From Neurospora crassa OR74A (taxonomy: Eukaryota; Ascomycota; Sordariomycetes; Sordariales; Sordariaceae), in assembly GCF_000182925.2 (NCBI RefSeq), contig NC_026502.1, positions 2,790,001-2,854,000 of the forward strand: a stretch of DNA of 64,000 bases, written 5' to 3'. This document shows, piece after piece, positions 35,296-47,663 of this stretch (position 1 is the first letter of the stretch; each line of letters begins with the position of its first letter). The notes beneath the pieces are model-generated. The model was not told where the DNA came from. It was given only the letters and a program-made list of their open reading frames with translations, and did no database searches. Position numbers and translations under genes: made by a program.

Positions 35296-36405
35296 ATGGC
35301 CGACTTCGTTGCTCCTCCTCCCGGTCCTCCCCCGCCCAAGGTTCCTGAGGGCTGGGTGGCACGATGGAATGAACAGTACAAAGAATGGTAGGTCTACTCT
35401 TGCTCGCCCGTCCTCGTGTGTTTGAACACTTTGGCGACCATCAACAGCGATCGACCAACAATCAAGCGCATCATCACTAACACCATCCTCACCAGGTTCT
35501 ACGTCAACACCTACACCAAAAAGTCCCAATGGGAGAAACCCACCGAGCCCGCCGTGCCTCCCCGCGATGAATCCGCCCCTGCCGGCCCCCCTCCCTCCTA
35601 CTCCGCAGGCGACAGCAAACCCGTTGTAAGCGACACCAAGTCCAACAACCCCTACGACAACCCTGCCAACCGCGCCGGCGGTAACGGCGGCGGTCCTTCC
35701 GCATACGAAGACGAAGACGCACGTCTAGCCCGCCAGCTCCAAGCCGAAGAGGACGCTCGCGCCGCCGCCGCCGCTAACCAGCGCGGCCACACCCCTTCTG
35801 GTCAACAGTCGCCGTTCCCCTCGCAACTACCGCCTCGTCCTGAGACCAACGATCGTGGCGGATCTAAGGGGTCCTTCCTCGGCAAGATTTTTGGTGCTGC
35901 GGGTAAGGGCAAACACTCCGGGTCTTCGTCCCACGGTTACGGCGGTGGGGGTGGTTACCCAGCCCAGGGTTATTCGCCCGCTCCGTACGGAGGATCACCG
36001 GCGCCTTATGGACAGCCTCAGCAACCGATGTACGGCCAGCAACCACCCGTTGGCTACGGAGGATACCCTCAACAAGGTGGTTATGGAGGATACGCTCCTC
36101 CGCAAGGATACTATGGTGGAGGCGGTTATCCCCAGCAGCAACAGGCTTACGGCGCCCCCGGGAGGAGCGGTGGCGGCGGTGGCATGGGCATGATGGGCGG
36201 TGCGGCGCTGGGGTTGGGCGCGGGTGTCCTTGGTGGTGCGTTGATTGCTGATGCGGTCAATGACCATGACCAGGAGATTTATCAGGAAGGATATAGTAAG
36301 TTTGATCCCGACCCTTTGTGCTTGGATGGCTCGAATATTAACATATCTTGAATAGATGATGGCCAGGATGGTGATATGGACTTTGGTGGTGGTGATGATT
36401 TCTAA
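35296..36405 (+). CDS. WW-domain protein with GYxQQ-rich region and glycine-zipper tail, 313 aa
   Basis: Exons 35296-35387, 35496-36295 and 36356-36405. Intron 1 (108 nt, GTAGGT, CACTAAC, CCAG) splits the WW domain; intron 2 (60 nt, GTAAGT) precedes a short acidic last exon (DGQDGDMDFGGGDDF). The WW domain (about residues 14-46) begins PEGWVARWNEQYKEWFYVN and ends SQWEKP, so both Trp and the final Pro are present; it should bind Pro-rich ligands such as PPxY. Then come a Pro/Ser linker, a short DARLARQLQAEEDARAA helix, a Gly/Tyr/Gln/Pro low-complexity region, and a Gly-zipper hydrophobic segment (GGAALGLGAGVLGGALIADA). Similar proteins occur across ascomycetes. The function is unknown; the low-complexity region suggests condensate or membrane association. 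Confidence 0.85.
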
Positions 36406-36813
36406 ACTCGCTTGCTCGTCTACTCGAGTATCAAAGTCGAGTACAAGAGCTTTGAGCAGTACGGCTTTAGGCGGTCATGGGCTGCCTTAGGAGACACTGC
36501 ATTCTCTTCATACTTTGCAGTGGCTTATCTTCCTTTCTTGATGACGTCTTGATGAATAGGATTTGGTTTGGCGTCTTTGCATGGAATTGGTAAGGCGAGG
36601 TTTATCTAGGACAGGACTTGCTATCAAACCTACGACGACGAATGGGATACGTATTACAGATAATTGCCGTGCATTTTATAACTCTATGTGTTATGATGCT
36701 AGTGCCCCTAAGCAAGCCCAGCTTGTCTATGACCTTGATAGCAAGCATTATATATACCGGTAGCCAGCTTTTTTCTAGCCCATTCGCACTATTCATTAAC
36801 CCCCTCACCATCT
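36406..36813. other. Convergent intergenic region (WW gene / Uso1)
   Basis: 408 bp, no feature recognised beyond presumed 3' UTRs. Confidence 0.6.
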
Positions 36814-39800
36814 TCAATCTTCATCTTCAGCACCATCCTCATCCTCATCCTCCTCCTCCTCCTCGTCTTCTGAAACCTCACCACCGAGCTTCTTGAGTTG
36901 TTCCTATACACCAGCACACAAAGAATGTCAGTCTACGTCATCTTCTTGAAGTCCCAAGGGTACTTTAGTTGAAAGGGTTTTGCTTACCTTATATTTCTGC
37001 CTCTTTTCTTCCAAATCATCAAACAGCAACAGCAAATCGTCCCTCTCGCTCTGTGCGTTCTTGATTTCTTCATCTAGCTTCTCTTTTACCTCCTTCACTT
37101 GGTTGGTGGCCTCCTTCTTGGCCTCCTCAACTGCCTTGGCCACCGCCTCGGCTACGGCCTTTGCAACGGCTTCTTCCCTCTCTTTTTCGAGTTGCTTCCG
37201 CATTTGGGCCAGTTCGTCTTCCTTTTCTTTCTGGAGACGGGTTTCGATTTCGCTGGCTGCTGCTGCCGCCTTCGCCGCCGCTTCGGCCTCAATAGCAGCC
37301 GCTTTTTCGGCTCCGGTAGCTGCGTCAGCCTCAGCCTCAGCCTCGGCCTTGTCGTTGTTTTTGGCAGTTTCAACTTCCTTCCTAATTTCCTCCACTGCCT
37401 TCTGGACCGCCTCCTCTTTTTCTTTCTCCATCCCCTCCAACCTCTCTTTCATACTCACCATCTCCCTCTCTTTATCTTTCAAGGCCTTCTCCACCTCCGC
37501 AACCGCATCCTCCTTCTCCTTCAATAATCGTTCTGCCTCCTCCCTCTCCTCTATTACCCCCTTCAGCCTCTGTTCAAGCTCTTCCACCCTTTCACCAGTG
37601 CTCTTAACCGTCTTCTCAGCCTCAGCGAGCTTCCTCTCTGCGGTGCTCAAAGCTTCATCGGTCTTGGTCAGACGGGTCTCCAAGTCCTTGAGCTTGTTCT
37701 CGCCGTCGGTCCGGGCCTTGTTCGCTTTCATCAAATCAACCTCCATCCGACTTATCGTTGCCTTCAAATCGGCTTTGTCGGCCTCGAACCGGCGCGCCGC
37801 ACGCTCAGTTTCTTGCTCGGCGGTTTTGCGGGCGGTTTCGATTTGCTGGCTGTGGTCGCGCTGGAGGGCATCAAGCTTGGCCTGGTGCTCGCGCTGCAGA
37901 GACTCAAGCTGGGTGGCTTGCTCTCTCCGGACAGCTTCAACCTGCTTGGTCAGCTCGTCTTCCTTATTCTTGGCTTCGCGGCGGGCAGTCTCGATTTGTT
38001 GTTGGAGTTGGGATTCCTTGGTGCGGTACTCCTTGGCGAGTTTGTTCAACTCTTGCTCGTGAGCACGCTGGAGACCGTCATTGACGGTTTTGAGTCTGGC
38101 TGCTTCTGCTCGCGAGCGCTGATGCTCGGCTTGCTCTTTAGCCAGGTTCTGCTTGAGTGTCGCGACGAGCGCTTCAATGTTCTGGATCGCGTGGTCTTTG
38201 GCGCCCAGCTGCACGCGCATGTGCTCGACGGCTTCGTTGGCGCGGTGTACGTCGGACGCGGATTGTTCCTTGGTGCGTCGGTGGTCTGCTTGTTCCTGCC
38301 CCAGCTGCGAGGTCAGGCTGGCTTTCTCAGCGGCGAAGTCCTCGAGTGCTCGGTCCTTCTCCTCAAGCTGGGCGCGCAGGGAGTCGACGAGCTCGCGCGA
38401 GATGCCCTTTTGTACGCCGTTGGTAATGACGGAGATCTCGAGCCCGGGGTCGCGGTCGATGGCCCGAATAATACGGCTGTAGTTATCCTTGAAGAATTCG
38501 ACAAAGGTGTCGTCTAGGTACACGTCGGGGAGCTTCTGGTCGAGACTGAGGTCGAGTTTTTGGGGAAGAATCTCGTAGTCCCTCATCAAGGGGTAGGAGC
38601 GTAGTCTGGTCAGCTTGTCCACGTAGCGATCGCGGCCCATGCGGGACATGACCATCTCGCGCACCTTGGCGCGTGGGACGGGAGAGTCTTTGGTTGAAAA
38701 CTCATACACGACACCAATTAGCATGGCGCTGAGGCCCTGCACGATGATGTCGCCGTTGGGGTTCTCCACCGCCGCTTGGATGAGCCCCTGGAGGTTGGTG
38801 AACTCCCCTAGGAAATCGTTAACCGCGTCCAGGTCCTCAAATAGCCAGCATAGGAGGAGCATTAGATAACCAATGATGACGCGAGGGTCATCGTTCCTAG
38901 CCACGCTTCTGAGAAGATGAGACGCAACCGTTTGAATACTTGTAACCACTTCTTCGCCACTGGCCTCATCTCCCTCGGTGACCTCCATAGCCAGATGCTT
39001 CGTCGTGGGGTTTTCATGGACCAGATGAAGCATGAGCACAGCGGCGAACCAGTACCTATACGGATCTGCCGTGACCTGTTCTGGCACAGGCTGAAGCAAC
39101 GTTGTGAAGATGTTGGTAAGCTCATCGGCCTGCATCTTGTGGCCTTGGATCGCTCTAGTGAGGAAATGCTTGCGAATCTCTTCATGGTTGTTGAAGTAGG
39201 CCTTGAGACAGTTGCAAGCTGCCATGCGCAAGTCAAACTCCATTAGCGAGTTGACGGCCAAGATGAGGTCAAGCAGACCGTCAATAACGTAAACCTTTGG
39301 CACCCCGTTGGAGTGAGGACCTTGGCCGTTCATTGCTGGGTTGGCAAGCGGAGAGGGAACCTCCTGTCCGGCGAACCTCTCCTGTAGCCTTGCATTACCA
39401 CGTATCATGTCTGCACAAGCCGCGAGCGCTTCCGCCCTTATGGGAAGGTCAACGCCATAAGTGAATCCCAGCTGGAGAGTATTTTCCAGCACACGATCGT
39501 TCAAAAATGCGATCTGGTTCGCAGGGGTTCCGGCCGCGCCAGGGACCAAAAACAGACGTATCAGCGCAAGCAAAGCATATATGTTCCTGTTGCGTTGTTC
39601 CTCGGCCCACTGCGCAACTTCCTCCCCGTCTGTGCTGCCCTTGTAGGCACTTCTTAATAGGTGCGCAAGCCGTGCGATGAATCCCATTTCCCTGACATTG
39701 GACTGATTGGACGCGTTGAGACGAAGCAGGTTCGCCAACAAGATCAAGCAATCCTCCACCACCCTTGCGCCCTCGACGAGACCTCCTTCATTGGTGATAA

Positions 39801-40413
39801 TCTCGAATATGCGCTCGAAGCCCTTTTCGAATGCCACCAGCTTCTGGATATCCACGGACTCGGCAGTGAGGTCGATCAGCAGACTGATGGCCGCATCCCG
39901 GACGGCTTCTCGCCTGTCGTCGAGCACGGCAACCAGCCTAGGGATGCCCAGGGGCGCAACGAGGACGCATTCTTCGGTTCTCTCTGTCCGGGCAAAGTGT
40001 ATGTGGGAGAGCAGCTGAAGTGAGTAGAGGCGCGAGTAAAAGTCGGTCGTGTCGAGCAGATCGAGCAGCAGCGTGATGTTCTCCTGGCGCTGGGTGAACT
40101 CGTCGGCGAGCCAGAGCGCAATCTCCTCTGAAGCTTCGGGGCTGTCTTCGTTGGGGCTGAAGAGCATCAGCAGGGTCTCGAGGACGACCTTGACCGTATC
40201 GACATCCTCGCCATCCCTGCTCAGACTCCCGATGAGACTTCGTAGAGCGCCAGAGGCTACTGAGGCCGGGTACTGCTTGGAGAAGCTGCGCAGACCGAGG
40301 ATGGCGGCGCGGCGGTCTTCGAGGAGGGTCGCGGTGTTGAGACGGCCGCTGAGGACGGCAATGGTTTCGCTCACCGACTGCTTGGCCGGCGCCGCCGTAA
40401 TGGTCGAGAACAT
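36814..40413 (-). CDS. USO1: Vesicle-tethering protein Uso1/p115, 1171 aa
   Basis: Golgi tether needed for ER-to-Golgi vesicle docking, working with Rab1/Ypt1. Exon 1 is 40413-36988 and exon 2 is 36903-36814; the 84-nt intron (GTAAGC, ACTGAC, TATAG) separates off the last 29 residues. Without splicing the frame ends in an unrelated tail. The N-terminal globular head (residues about 1-640, armadillo-like; PAKQSVSETIAVLSGRLNTATLLEDRRAAILGLRSFSK at the start, here given only as a landmark region 9-46) is followed by coiled coil from about 665 to 1140. The C-terminus is strongly acidic (EDEEEEEDEDEDGAEDED), a hallmark of p115/Uso1. The rod is much shorter than yeast Uso1 (about 1790 aa) and similar to other filamentous fungi. 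Confidence 0.95.
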
Positions 40414-41763
40414 GTTCGAGGATAGAGGTAGTGGACTAGTTTGGATGCCATGGAGGGAGGGACTGGAGGATCATGGCGTACGGCGGGGTGCGCGCATGCT
40501 CGAGGGTTAAGAGGTGTCGGATCACCACCTCTTGCGTCGTCGGGGTGTCAGTCAGGGGTAGGTACCTGTGTGGTCCCGCTATAGCGAGCGTAGTGGTACT
40601 TGCACCTGTAGCTTAGTGTATACCTACCTAGCACTCTGAGGTTCCGTTGGATCTTGGATGTACCCGGACAAAACGATTGGAAAATGGAAGGGCCCGCCTT
40701 GTTACAACCACCCGACTCGCTGCACACAAACGAAGCCAGGAAGTAGGTATGTACCTAGTTGCTTCCATGTGGCTAGTAGGTATACAACCAACGGAGGCCA
40801 ACGGAATGAAACTAGGGGACAGGTGGTCCTTTCATACGAAAAGTCCAGCCCGCGCAACAATTGGCAATCATCAAGGCATGGTAAGTACCTTAGATACCTA
40901 CACCTCTAGGTAGTAGTATTTATCATTTCATACCTTGGTTAGGGTCGTTTCGGGACTCATGGAAAGTACTATGATAGGTATATAATCGTGCAGTTCCATG
41001 TAATGCTATGTATAGGTAGTCTTTCGGATAAGTAAATGTCGGGTGTGTGTACCTCTACGGTTCCTGCGCCTCAATCATACCGTGCTCTGTTAGCCCGCAC
41101 AACTGTTGATCATAGAGCGTCATGTGATGTTTCGATAAGCCGATAACAGGCTGCTGTGGCGTTGTCATTGGTCTTATCAGTGCTTATCGTCCCTTGCCGC
41201 ATGGTCTTGGCACTCGTTGAACCCTTGAATTCTTTCGCATGTCAGAGCTCGGCGTTCTGTTCCGGTCTCGTCCTTCTCTCCCCAGTTCATCCCACTGCCA
41301 CTCCATCACCACTTCTGCAATCGCTCACGTCTTATCCAACGGGCATTGCTGCAAGGACCGCTTTGCTGTGTCAATTTAGCCCGGATTCATTGAATTGGGC
41401 TTTCGACAAGGCGTGTCCTCAATCTTGCTGCGCCGTTTCCACAGTGCACTTTGAGGTGAACCTTGGTGGCTCTATCTGCGGTCACCTTGCGCGTGTTGTG
41501 CATCAGCATCTTTTGTTGCCCATACATCCGATCCCTTCGACCGACCTTATACCTCAGTCTGCTTCCATCAACATTCCTTTATTCGCTTTCCGTCGGTGCG
41601 AATTGAAGAACCCACTACGTTCACTTTCCGAACCACCCATCTCGTTCAGCGACTACCCCCGATCTTTCTCGCGACAACTACCTACTACATTTTATAGCCA
41701 ACCACATTTTAACTACCGTCCCTACAAGTGCTATTCGTGTGACCACTCGATCGCCTTTGCAAG
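40414..41763. promoter_or_regulatory. Divergent promoter region of Uso1 and Rat1
   Basis: 1.35 kb between divergent ATGs. Many TACCTA/TAGGTA motifs occur at 40557-40567, 40620-40630, 40743-40757, 40788-40794, 40884-40915 and 40974-41018. Right of 41150 is a long pyrimidine-rich leader of Rat1. No other gene seen. Confidence 0.55.
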
Positions 41764-44700
41764 ATGGGTATTCCGGCGGCTTTCAGGTGGCTGTCCACCA
41801 AGTATCCCAAGATCATCTCGCCCGTCATCGAGGATCAGCCGATTACTATGCCCGATGGCACCGTCATTCCTGTTGACGCGACCAAGCCAAATCCCAATGG
41901 CGAGGAGTTTGACAACCTGTATCTCGACATGAACGGCATCGTCCATCCTTGCTCTCACCCCGAGGACCGCCCCGCGCCCAAGGACGAGGAAGAGATGATG
42001 GTCGAGGTTTTCAAGTACACCGATCGCGTCGTCAACATGGTTCGCCCGCGGAAGCTTCTCATGATTGCTGTTGGTGCGTATCTCTCTTTCGCACCATCTC
42101 TGTCGCCCTACTTTGATTTAAGAAACGGGACTAACATAATTTCACCACAGACGGCGTTGCCCCCAGAGCCAAAATGAACCAGCAACGGTCCAGACGATTT
42201 CGCGCTGCCCGGGAAGCCATGGAAAAGGAGGAAGACAAGCAAAAGTTCGTCGAGCTGCTCAAGAAACAGAACGGCAAGCCCCAAGAGGAAGAACCCGTAG
42301 AGGTCGTCGTCAAGAAGGCTTTCGATTCCAACTCCATCACTCCTGGTACGCCCTTCATGGACATCCTGGCTGCCAGTCTCAGGTATTGGTGTTCCTATAA
42401 GCTCAATACCGATCCTGCCTGGGCCAACATCAAGGTCATTATCTCTGACGCCACCGTTCCGGGTGAGGGTGAACATAAGATCATGGAATTCGTCCGCTCC
42501 CAGCGTGGTTCCCCCAACCATGACCCCAATACTCGGCATGTCATTTACGGACTCGACGCCGACCTTATCATGCTTGGCTTAGCCACGCACGAGCCCCATT
42601 TCCGTGTTCTGCGTGAAGACGTCTTTGCCCAAGACAGCAGGCCGAGACTGTGCAAGATTTGCGGTCAAAAGGGACATGACGCCATGAACTGCAAGGGCGA
42701 GGCAAAGGAGAAGAATGGCGAGTTCGACGAGAAGGACGCAGTCGTGCCTCTCAAGCCCTTTATCTGGCTCCACGTTTCCATTCTCCGTGAGTACCTTGCC
42801 ATTGAACTTGACGTTCCTGGCCTTCCCTTCCAGTTCAACTTGGAAAGGGCCATCGACGATTGGGTTTTCATGTGCTTCTTTGTCGGAAACGATTTCTTGC
42901 CTCACTTGCCTGCATTGGAGATCAGGGAGAACGGAATTGATACCCTAACGGCCATCTGGAAAGATAACTTGCCCGTAATGGGCGGATATTTGACCAAAGA
43001 TGGCCATGCGGACCTTGAACGTGTCCAGTACATCATGGCCGGCTTGGCCAAGCAGGAAGATGCCATTTTCAGGAGGAGAAAGGAAACCGAAGACCGACGA
43101 GAGGCCGGTTTCAAGAGGCGCAAGCTTGCCGATGAGGCCCGACAAAGGAGAGCCCAAGGCAGTAGGCAAATACGTCAGGCGGCTGAGAATAGTGGTCCGC
43201 CAGCTGGATTTTCCTTTCACAAGATTAACGAATTTCCGGGCAAGGCTCCGCAACCATCAATCACTCATGACATGGTGGTGAACCGCCAGGCGGTTGACCA
43301 GGCCAATGTTGCCAACAAGAGTGCCGCTAGCGTGCTCAAGGATCAGATCAAGAGCATGATGGCGCAAGGAACGAGCACTCCAGAGAACGGTGCTGAGTCC
43401 ACTGAGACTCCTGCTGAAACTGCTGCGGCCGCCCCGGCCACCGAAGAGCAAGCTGCTCCCCCAGCAGCCCTGGGTAAAAGGAAGGCTGAGCTTATCGAAG
43501 ATGCTGTCGCTGGTCCCGAGGCCAGCAGTACCGAGGTGACCGAGATCAGCGAGAGTGATGCTGAGCCTACCGATTCGGTCAGGCTGTGGGAAGAGGGCTA
43601 TGCGGACCGGTACTATGAGCAGAAGTTCAAGGTTGACCGTAAAGACATTGATTTCCGTCACAAGGTTGGCCGTGCGTATGCCGAAGGTCTTGCGTGGGTT
43701 CTGGAGTATTATTTCCAGGGCTGCCCCTCATGGGAGTGGTTCTACCCCTACCATTACGCGCCGTTCGCTGCGGACTTTGTTGATCTTGGCAAGATGGAGA
43801 TCAAGTTTGAGAAGGGCAGAATTTCGCGGCCATTTGAGCAACTGATGAGCGTCCTTCCGGCCGCGTCTCGTCATGCCATCCCTGAGGTGTTCCACTCCTT
43901 AATGTTAGAGGAGACCAGTGAGATCCGCCATTTCTACCCCGATGACTTCGAGATTGATCTCAACGGCAAAAAGATGGCTTGGCAGGGTGTCGCCCTCCTT
44001 CCCTTCATCGACATGCCTCGTCTATTGGCTGCCATGGAGACCAAAAGTCATCTCTTGAGCCCAGAAGATCACCTCCGGAATGCACCGGGCAAGGATTATC
44101 TACTTCTATCTGATTCTCACCCAACACTGTACGATCACATCACGAGCCAGTTCTACTCCAAGAAGCAGGGTACGACCAAGTTCGAGCTGGATCCCACAAA
44201 GAGTGCTGGCCTCTCAGGCTTAGTCGAGAAGATTGATGGCTACGTGCCTCACGGCTCGCTGGTCTACCCGTTGAGCAGAAACTCAATGCCCGATGTGGAT
44301 TACGATCGGTCACTCATGGTTCACTACTTCTTCCCTGATTGCTCTCATACGCACAAGTCGATGCTCCTAAGGGGAGTGCAGATGCCAACACCCGCTTTGA
44401 CCCGAAGCGATATCGACATCCTGAAGGGCAAGGCATCGCGCTCAGGAAGAAGCTACGGCGGCGTACCGCTGAGCAACAAGAACTACAGTGGAAGGAACGA
44501 GCCCATCAATTACGGACCTGGCGGTGGTCAGCAGGGAGGACGCGGCCGCGGCGGTTACCAAGGTGGTGGAGGACGCGGTGGAGGTAGGGGAGGATATGGA
44601 GGAAACGGCGGCGGCTACCAAGCTAATGGTGGTGGTTATTACAACGGTGGTAACAACGGCGGCGGCGGTGGCGGATACGGCGGTCAACCACGGGACTCGT

Positions 44701-45059
44701 ATGGCCCTCCTCCCGGCTGGCAGCCTCCTCCGCCCCCTGGACTTGCTGGATTTGGGGTTGGACCTCCTCCGCCTCCGCCCGGTGCCGCGTATGGCGGTGC
44801 TCCCGGTGGCGCTGGTTACGGCGGTTACGGCAGCAGTCGCGGAGGGTATCAAGACAACAGATACGCACTCCCGCCTCCTCCGCCGCAAGCGTATCAGGCA
44901 CAGGGGCAGCAGTACGGCCAGGGCGGGAGCCGCGGCGGCTACCAAGGCCAGGGTAACCAATACAGAGGACCACCGCGTCAGGATCGCGGATATGACAACC
45001 GCGGAGGTTACCGCGGCGGTGGATATCGTGGCGGCGGTGACAACCGGGGGTATAGGTAA
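41764..45059 (+). CDS. RAT1: 5'-3' exoribonuclease Rat1/Xrn2, 1072 aa
   Basis: Nuclear exonuclease that trims rRNA and snoRNA and terminates RNA polymerase II by the torpedo route, with partner Rai1. Exons 41764-42073 and 42151-45059; the 77-nt intron (GTGCGT, ACTAAC, CACAG) splits [17 protein letters not shown]. Catalytic acids sit in [11 protein letters not shown] (about D55) and [24 protein letters not shown] zinc knuckle (C271, C274, H279, C284) lies inside the N-terminal nuclease half, as in Rat1/Xrn2 and unlike Xrn1. A charged nonconserved linker follows, then the second conserved block with YVEGLxWVLxYYYxG-type [20 protein letters not shown]. From about residue 886 the tail is Gly/Arg/Tyr-rich (RGG repeats) with Pro runs. 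Length and knuckle exclude cytoplasmic Xrn1, which is about 1600 aa. Confidence 0.95.
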
Positions 45060-45467
45060 AATCTTTACCTTAAAACAGTGCTGGGGACTAGCGGAGAAAA
45101 GAGGAGTATAGTAGGAAAATGTCAAAGCGGAGTTGGTTAAGGACAGTGTTTTCGATGTTATTTTCTTATCTTGTTTGTATAAATGGGTTTTCATCTCGAG
45201 CTGGTTATTGGTCTCAATGTCCAAATCAAGAGTTGGTCATATGCACTTCAAAACTTGTACATCATTTCTGGTAGTATATAAGAACAAGGGCTGTAAGGGC
45301 CCATAGCGATGACCAATTCCTATGAGATGTTTCGGTGTTTATATATGTATGTCACTGTGTGTTTGTCCGGGGCACACACACAAGCCTTCCGGGCTCGTTT
45401 ACCTACTACCCATTGCATGTGAGCTTGTGAGAGTACATACCTGGTAAGGAAGGTAGAGGTGGTTTTA

Positions 45468-45469
<2 letters not shown>

Positions 45470-45506
<37 letters not shown>
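45470..45506. repeat. 37-nt poly-T run
   Basis: Uninterrupted T run seen directly, about 410 bp after the Rat1 stop codon. Confidence 0.9.
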
Positions 45507-45507
<1 letters not shown>

Positions 45508-46368
45508 TGGTTATGGGAAATGAAAAGGTGGGATGTGTCGAGATCTTGGTGGCCGTCATGTCTTTTGTGCCCCTACGGTTCTCATCACATGTTAAAATTC
45601 AGACTACACGTGTACATAATCTGGCTTGATATAGGCCGGATAGGTATATGTACACTATATATCGATGTGTGGTGGAAGAAGTGGAGGGTTTTACACAAGA
45701 GTATTCACGGAGATTCCTTGCGGCGAAATGAAAAAAAGTCCCGAGACTTGGCTTCTAAACTATTTTACTTGGCAATTTGTGGTCAGGAGGGGAGGAGGGT
45801 AAGTAAGGGTTGGATATGTCGTGGCAGAGTGTTAGGCAGATTAATATTGGCTCTGTATTATGCAACGAAATTATAGATATCTTTCAAAACATCTTTTCTT
45901 GTTTTCTTGTTGTCTTCTGCCCTTGGTTTAGTCTGAGGAGTGAGTCTTGGCAGGCTCCGGTGATCAGAGATGATATGATACGATGATGGGAGAAGGAGGT
46001 GAAGGTGAGCCTTATGGATGCCCAAGAATAGCCAAAAGAGGCAGGGGCAATGATTGTAATCATACGGTATATGTATGGAGTGTAGGTACGCTAATGTAAA
46101 GCTACCTCTAGCTGCTGGATAAGCATTGGGATTTGGAGAGGCGTATGGTAGTGTATTGTGGGTTGTGTGCACTCAATATATGTGTCAACGGTATGCGGGC
46201 ACTGTTGTAGATTCAGGAACCAGATGCAGGAACCGAGTCGGAGAGTCAAAGAAAGTCGGACGGCCCGGGAGAAGGGAAGCATCATGTCTTTGTTTAGCTC
46301 GGACTCGGAATTCAAGAGATGTGACTGATGGGGTCACTAGATCAACACGACTTTGTTTGCCTCGGTGA

Positions 46369-46392
46369 TGTCTGTCTGTCTGTCTGTCTGTC
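46369..46392. repeat. (TGTC)6 microsatellite
   Basis: Six perfect tetranucleotide units. Confidence 0.95.
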
Positions 46393-46863
46393 ATCTCCTT
46401 TTTCTTTTCCCTATCTTTCTTTGATGAACGAATGGATAATGTTCCTGGCACGGCGGGATAGACTAGACTAGTCTTCCGTAGTAATGTACATAGCTCATCC
46501 ATGGTCCCATGTCCATGCGGGTTGCCGTTCGGCTGATGATTTCGTGCAGTGCAGCAGGAAAACGTCTCTACCGTACTGATGCAAGTTGCAACATGCAACC
46601 TAGTCCACATCTTCAATTGTCTATATGATGACCTAGACCAGAAAAGCCCGATGCAAAGAATGGACAAACATAAGGAACGAAAACTGACGTGGATCTCGGT
46701 GTGTGTCCCACTTGTTCAGGGGTTTGGGGACCCCATGCCGAAGGGAAGGCTCCATAGTAAGGTAGTGTACAGTCGGGTAGAGGAGGAAAGCCCCAGGGAA
46801 CCCCACCCCCGATTTTGGTCGGCCCACTTTGCATGTGTATCCAGTTACAAGTAGAGACTCACG

Positions 46864-46885
46864 CACACACACACACACACACACA
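46864..46885. repeat. (CA)11 microsatellite
   Basis: Eleven perfect CA units. Confidence 0.95.
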
Positions 46886-47325
46886 GCACTCAATTGCACG
46901 GCTGCCGTCCATGCTCTCTGAAGGGCGGGCAGGAAGAAAGGAAAGCCCAAAGTCGAAGATCACCACACGGTGTGTATTCGAGTTGGAGTAAAAGTCTCGA
47001 GTATCCGCATCAGGCAGCTTCCCATCTGGCCAATCAGAGGAGCCCGGCAGCTAAATGGATGAGAGTGCCAGGAGTCCATTCAGTGCCTCCACCTCCACCG
47101 CCCTCGCTCGTCTCGTCTCGTCTCTCTCGCTTCGCTTGTCCCACGTTGTTCCCGTTGCCGCTGCCCGTAAGGTTCCAGTTGCGTTGGGCCAGTACGTAGC
47201 GGAAAAGTAGGTAGTAGCCAAAGAACGGCCACCACCACCTACCTACCCACGACACACCCATCACCACGAACCAACCCACGGCCGCCGCGTCTTATCACGC
47301 ACCCGTCGCCGCCGACACTACCACC

Positions 47326-47360
47326 CGACGACGACGACAACGACGACGACGACGACGACG
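47326..47360. repeat. GAC trinucleotide repeat
   Basis: GAC/CGA units with one CAA interruption, upstream of the RasGAP start codon and possibly in its leader. Confidence 0.9.
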
Positions 47361-47663
47361 TCAAAACACCCACTCCAGGGCCACGCCGATAACACACACT
47401 CTCTCTTTCCGTTCCGACCGCCCCTTTCCGCCCGAGAGTGAGGCTGGTTGCGACAGGGGATAGGTAGTAGTAGATACCTCCACTCACATCGGGGTACTTC
47501 TACTACCGAACAGCAACAGCTTCCCGTTGTGCCAAGAAGCCCGTACTGCGCAGCTCGGGCAGTCCTGGCAGTCGACAACAACACCGGTATCGCAGAACCC
47601 CATCATGAGAAGACACCGGTCCGCCCCTCTCTTTGCTTGCGCTCCCGCCCTCTTCACAGCACA

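Larger units (their letters stand above)
45060..47663. other. 2.6-kb intergenic region rich in microsatellites
   Basis: No gene seen. Contains a poly-T run, TGTC, CA and GAC repeats (listed separately). The right part is the promoter and GC-rich leader of the RasGAP gene. Confidence 0.6.

Noticed and set aside
36980-38062. 360-codon Ser/Ala-rich frame on plus strand
   Set aside because: Antisense of the Uso1 coiled coil; repetitive Glu/Lys/Ala codons read as Ser/Phe/Ala on the other strand.
45470-47360. CRISPR-like or regulatory array from the clustered repeats
   Set aside because: They are unrelated simple-sequence microsatellites without regular spacers; the genome is eukaryotic.
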